DNA of 64,000 nucleotides, taken from contig JAQQWL010000005.1 of assembly GCA_038363925.1 (NCBI GenBank), positions 310,001-374,000 on the forward strand, read 5' to 3'. The notes beneath the pieces were generated by a model. It was not told the origin of the DNA. It did not search any database and worked only from the letters and a program-made list of their open reading frames with translations. Of the stretch, positions 59,714 to 64,000 are shown piece by piece; the first letter of the stretch is position 1; every line of letters begins with the position of its first letter. The translations under genes were made by a program, and so were the position numbers. Source of the DNA: Apiospora phragmitis. Its lineage: Eukaryota > Ascomycota > Sordariomycetes > Amphisphaeriales > Apiosporaceae.

Positions 59714-61270
59714 ATGGATTACGACGGCGAGTCCAGAGCCCCGCGGCTCCTAGCTGCGACCTGGTCGCTGAGTGTGGCAGCTGGCATCTTTCTGGCCCTT
59801 CGAATATACTGCAAACGGAGAAGATCGACCGGCTTGTGGTGGGACGACCACTTGATGATCGCGGCCTGGGTGAGTAGTATTTTGCTTCTCTTTCATTTTT
59901 ATCCGTGCTTCTGGCTTCATCTGAGAGCATCGTATCTTCTGGGGATACCTTGTCATGCCCTATGGTCCAGGAACCCCGCCACCCTATGGCCTCGCTCATC
60001 ACCGCTACAGATCTCCCTGGTCATCTCCGTGTCGATCAACACATACATCACCACCCTCGGCATGGGCCGCCACTACTCGACCGTCAGCCCCAGAACAAGA
60101 TCGCCATCAACCGCGATACCATCATCGTGGCCGTCTTCGGCATCATGTCGAGCGGCCTGAGCAAGACCTCGTTCGCCGTCACGCTGTACCGGCTATTCAG
60201 CAACAGGTGGATGCGCTTCTTCCTCCTCTTCCTCGTCATCACCATCAACCTCTTCCTGAACTCGGTCTGGGTCACGGGCTTCGCCAAGTGCACGCCGATA
60301 GAGAAAGTCTGGGATAGCAATGTGCCGGGTAGCTGTTGGGACAAGAAGCAACTTGCTAAATGGCAGTCATTCGCTTCATGTATGACATCCCCCTTGGTAA
60401 TACAAATTGCTCACCTCCCTGGTGATACTGATATTGTCCGTCCAGATTACAGTTCCATCGTCGACTTCGTGCTGGCATTCCTCCCCTGGAAGACCTTGCT
60501 CAAGATGACCATGCCACTTCGAGAGAAGATTGGTGTCACAGTCGCAATGAGCATGGGAGCAATGTATGTCATACGTGACACTAGTCCGCGATATGTTTTG
60601 TTGACTAACTAACGTTCTATTAGTGCTGGTATCACTGGAATCGTCAAATCAGTCTTGGTTGCGACCATAACAGACCCGGACATCACTTGTAGGTGGCATA
60701 TCAAAGAAACGTGGCTCGCCATCGACTAACAAAACCTGCAGATAGCCGTGTTGACCTCACGATATGGACAATTGCTGAGCCGGCAGTCACGATCATGGCT
60801 GCCTCTCTACCCGTTCTGTACGCATATATAAATACTCCTAATCATGGGCTGCTGCTAACAAGATGACCAGTCGAATGCTGTACCGCGAGCTGCGCAGTAG
60901 CCAGCGGAGTTACTACAAGAACGGCGCTTCGTCGAATCGATACGGCAGGACCGACGACAGAACGGGCAACCGGCGCAACACCATGACGGGCACCGGAAAG
61001 CCGAGCCGGAAAGGAAGCTCGGCCAACATCATGTCAACAACGGGCTGGCAAGAATCCCAGGAGGCGCTGCAGCGCGATCTCGAAATTGGCACGGGGGCGT
61101 CACGCTCGGCATCAGGGGTGCGGTCTCCGGAGCACGGGATCATGAGGACGGCAGAAATCACAGTCCATTCATCGCCCAAGTCACCGAACAGTGCGGCAGA
61201 CTCGTTCGAGATGGTGTCCTTCGACAAAGAAAGACTTAAGTCTGAGACGGTTACATGGCGTGGTAGTTAG
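59714..61270 (+). CDS. PTH11-like rhodopsin-domain membrane protein
   Basis: Six exons: 59,714-59,869, 60,011-60,379, 60,446-60,563, 60,624-60,688, 60,742-60,817 and 60,871-61,270. The fungal rhodopsin domain spans about residues 10-280: LLAATWSLSVAAGIFLALRI, WWDDHLMIAAW, TLGMGRHYSTV, KTSFAVTLYRLFSNRWMRFF, CTPIEKVWDSNVPGSCWDKK, IVDFVLAFLPWKTLLKMTMP and DLTIWTIAEPAVTIMAASLP. These carry the conserved WxDD after helix 2, the two extracellular Cys and the TIWxxxEP motif of helix 7. The tail is a 130-residue Ser/Arg-rich cytoplasmic region. Such proteins act as candidate receptors at the cell surface. It is not a close relative of the receptor at 38,965-40,709. Exons sum to 1,184 bases, one short of 395 codons. 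The break is at about 60,088, in STV/PQNKIAINRDT. Confidence 0.85.
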
Positions 61271-62338
61271 CACTGAAACCATTAACTATATAGCTTAGAA
61301 TAAAATATACCCTGACTATATTATTTAATAACCCATGCTAATACTTGAGAAGTTGGACAAACTCTAATATTCCCTTGCTTTTTCAAAACTAGACAGAATC
61401 GCTGCCAAGAGCCGGTTTGGAAGGACTATACTAGGTTAATTGGTTTCACCTCTCATGCCCGTCAACAACCAACGGCTTTTGGTAACAGTCCTAGCGCACG
61501 CAACATCAGCCCTGGAGCGCTACGAGGAGGTAAATTGTAAATGATGGCAGAAGGTATAAGGCGAATGCTTCCGCGGCCATATATTAAGAACAAGCTTGTT
61601 CTAGCATCGGGTGCCATCACATCTACCAAATTATCATGATGCCCTCGAGGCACCTGGAATCCGACTTTTAGCCGGGAAACGGCGCGGAAGATTGGCTGGC
61701 CGGTAAATATTCATGCCGAATCAATAGAGGCAGACGGGGGCCCTATGTCGCACGATTTGAGCAAAAATAACGAACGTTGCGGCGTGGCATCAGTACTACT
61801 AAGCCAAGGGAAGGGCCTCGCTTACTGTCTAGCCTATAGATGATGCTGATTGTGGATACGGACAAGCCTCACTAAGGGGCGAGCTGCCTCCCCGTTTCGG
61901 TCCTTTCTGGCAACGCTAGTTTACAACAGGCAGCTGCTAAGTAGAAGTCGCACCAGTGTGCGATCTCTATAGGGAAGCCAACCAGCGGTCCGCGGCCCAA
62001 AGGCCGCACGACCAGGAACGAGCGGCCGGTTGGCTCAGGTGTAGGGGCGCATTAATTTCCGCCTGCCCCATCACTCCATTGATTTTGGCTGTGCTGTAAT
62101 GGATGACAAAGTCCTCGAATTCTTCCTTTTCGGCCGAACGAGGGAGAGAAAGGGGACTAGTGGCAGCACCCCTGGGACGTCTGGCTTGGCTGCAGTCGAC
62201 TATTTCTAGAACAGGATGATGGCCGCCGCGTTCCTGACGACCAGCTGAACTCTGTTCCTTCCTTCGTCCCTTACCCCTTTTACGTCACCCTACCGTTCGT
62301 TTTGATCTGTCGATCTTCATTTGTGTGACACCAAAGCC
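61271..62338. other. Intergenic region
   Basis: 1.07 kb with no recognisable gene. It contains the promoter of the esterase gene; a pyrimidine-rich stretch (TTCCTTCCTTCGTCCC) at about 62,256 is typical of fungal promoters. Confidence 0.5.
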
Positions 62339-64000
62339 ATGCCGGCCTACTCCCTAATCCGCGTGGCGTACGCCGCCGTCGCTGCGGGCTGTCTTCTTGT
62401 CGATCACGTCGCCGGTGCGCCCCCTGGACCATCACCACCACCCATCCCTGGCCCAGCCACACCGGGCCCGTCAGGGCCGCCAGCAGGACCGACGCCTCCC
62501 CGGGGCGACGGGCATCCAGGAACGCCGGTCCGCCTCGCCAACGGCACCTACCGCGGCGTGCACAACGAGCACTACCAGCAGGACTTCTTCCTGGGCATGC
62601 CGTACGCGCAGCCGCCCGTGGGGACGCTGCGGTTCGCGCCGCCGCAGCCCCTGAACACGAAGTTCCCCGATCGCGATGCTTCGGCTTACGGGCCCATGTG
62701 CATCGGCTACGGCTCGGATACCGTGAACAACGGTAACGTGGTTAGCGAGGACTGTCTGACCATCAACGTTGTGCGCCCGGCCAGGTGTCAAGGAGGGCGA
62801 CAACCTGCCCGTTACCGTCTGGATCCACGGTGGTGTAAGTCTCCCATCCCCAACTGATATTAGCTCGAAATGCCCCGAAAATTTAGACGGCACATCTCGA
62901 TGTGGTCTCATCTACCCTCTCCGCCTTTTGCTAATTAACTACAGAGCTACATCATGGGCGGCTCCTCGGACCCCCGCTACAACCTGACCTACATGGTCGA
63001 CCAGTCCGTCAAGGCCGGCACGCCCATCGTGGCCGCCTCCATCAACTACCGCCTGAACAATTGGGGCTTCATGTACAGCGCCGAGCTGGCCGCGGCCGGC
63101 GCCGGCAACCTGGGCCTGCGCGACCAGCGCCAGGCCCTTCGCTGGGTCAGCGAGAACATCGGCGCCTTCGGCGGTAGCAAGGACAAGGTCACGCTGTGGG
63201 GCGAGTCCGCCGGCGCCCGCTCCGTCGGCATGCAGCTCGTCGCCTACGACGGCCGCAGCGACGGCCTGTTCCACGGCGCCATGATGGAGAGCGGCAGCCC
63301 CGTCGCCATCTTCGACACCGCCGACAACTGGCAGCCCTACTTCGACGCCCTGGTCCAACAGACCGGCTGCGCTTCTGCGTCTGACCGCGTCGGCTGCCTC
63401 CGCGACCTGCCCTGGGAGACCCTCAACGCCCTCTTCAACAGCTCCGCCCCCGCGGCCGGCGCCATCAACGGCGTCATGACCCCGCCACTCAGCGCCGTCA
63501 TTGACGGCGACTTCATCACCGGTCAGGGCGCCAACCTGCTGCGCGAAGGAAAGTTCGCCAAGGTGCCGCTGCTGCTCGGCAACAACTTCGACGAGGGCAC
63601 GGCGTACGCCATGAAGGGCATCGACACCGACGCCGCCTTCACCAGCTTCGTCGCCAGCTCGACCCAGAAGGGCGACGCCGTGGTGTCCGACATCGCGCGC
63701 CTGTACCCAGACGATCCGCTCCTGGGCATCCCGGCCTTCATCATGGGCCGCCTCGCCGCGGTCCCGTGGGGCCTGCAGTTCAAGCGCTCGGCGGCCTTCG
63801 CCGGCGACTTCCAGCAGCACAGCGGACGCCGCATGCTGGCGCAGACGTACGCGGCCGCGGGGCAGCCCGTCTACTCATACCTGTGGAACCTGCACGTCAA
63901 CGGCATCCCCATCGAGGTCGGCGCCACGCACTTCCAGGAGGTCGCCTTTGTCTTCAATAACGTCGAGGGGAAGGGGTACAGCGCCAGCCCGTTCGCCAAC
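62339..64000 (+). CDS. Secreted type B carboxylesterase/lipase, 3' end outside window
   Basis: The protein starts with a signal peptide (SLIRVAYAAVAAGCLLV) and a Pro/Gly-rich linker. The carboxylesterase fold follows: NGTYRGVHNEHYQQDFFLGM, PYAQPPVGTLRFAPPQ, SEDCLTINVVRP and VTVWIHGG (oxyanion hole). An intron (62,835-62,944) precedes SYIMGG. The nucleophile elbow VTLWGESAGARSVGMQL holds the catalytic Ser. Glu is likely the acidic residue in NNFDEGTAY, and the His lies in GATHFQEVAFVF. The reading frame is still open at 64,000. One frame break occurs at about 62,785, where an extra base separates VVRPA from GVKEGDNLP. The family hydrolyses lipid, feruloyl or other carboxylic esters outside the cell; this protein's substrate is not known. 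The ATG at 62,339 is chosen because the signal peptide follows directly. Confidence 0.88.

Noticed and set aside
62939..63820. 293-codon frame antisense to the carboxylesterase
   Set aside because: Same effect of GC-rich third positions; the sense strand carries the esterase motifs.

Overview
The window looks like an accessory, repeat-rich segment of a filamentous ascomycete (Pezizomycotina, probably Sordariomycetes) nuclear genome. The support is: short spliceosomal introns with GTAAGT/GTATGT donors and CTAAC/CTAAT branch points; gene families typical of these fungi (two PTH11-type rhodopsin-domain receptors, a HET-domain remnant, DUF7136, allantoate permease, TRI12/DHA1-like MFS, secreted carboxylesterase); and long AT-rich stretches with the signature of repeat-induced point mutation (RIP). 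In those stretches CpA/TpG are nearly gone and TpA is very common, while many CpG remain. No bacterial operons, CRISPR arrays or rRNA genes are visible.

Layout. 1-9,950: RIP-mutated nested transposons. 9,950-15,900: a GC-equilibrated 'gene graveyard' of broken genes (ankyrin protein, fragment of a secreted Ser/Thr-rich protein, P450 C-terminus, allantoate permease, 2OG-Fe(II) oxygenase). 15,900-35,110: more RIP-mutated DNA, including a complete 7.7-kb Ty3/gypsy element nested in another LTR element, a TIR transposon and a 481-bp TRIM-like element. 35,110-45,680: gene island (methionine aminopeptidase 1, DUF7136 protein, PTH11-like receptor, FAD oxidoreductase, HET fragment). 45,680-48,813: third transposon block. 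48,813-64,000: gene island (Ser/Thr-rich secreted protein, MFS transporter, isochorismatase-like hydrolase, unknown acidic protein, second PTH11-like receptor, carboxylesterase cut by the window end).

The transposon layer resolves into five repeat families (called A, B, C, E, F here) plus a shared terminal repeat G. B sits inside C with a 5-bp target duplication. C sits inside E. F, a miniature LTR-type element with 129-bp direct repeats, occurs twice; one copy lies in the terminal repeat of E with a perfect 5-bp target duplication. A is a terminal-inverted-repeat transposon present twice in opposite orientation, and a third B-type LTR abuts A at the left window edge. Repeat G ends exactly where transposon DNA meets gene DNA at both 9.95 kb and 45.68 kb.

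The genes do not form an obvious single pathway. Surface sensing (two PTH11-like receptors), secretion (DUF7136, Ser/Thr-rich protein, FAD enzyme, esterase) and transport predominate, as expected of a fast-evolving compartment. Almost every gene except the aminopeptidase carries one or more 1-bp frame breaks in otherwise conserved sequence. Summed exon lengths show that repairing one base per break restores a multiple of three, so uncorrected assembly indels are at least as likely as decay. Gene models below are therefore given as spans with the break positions stated.
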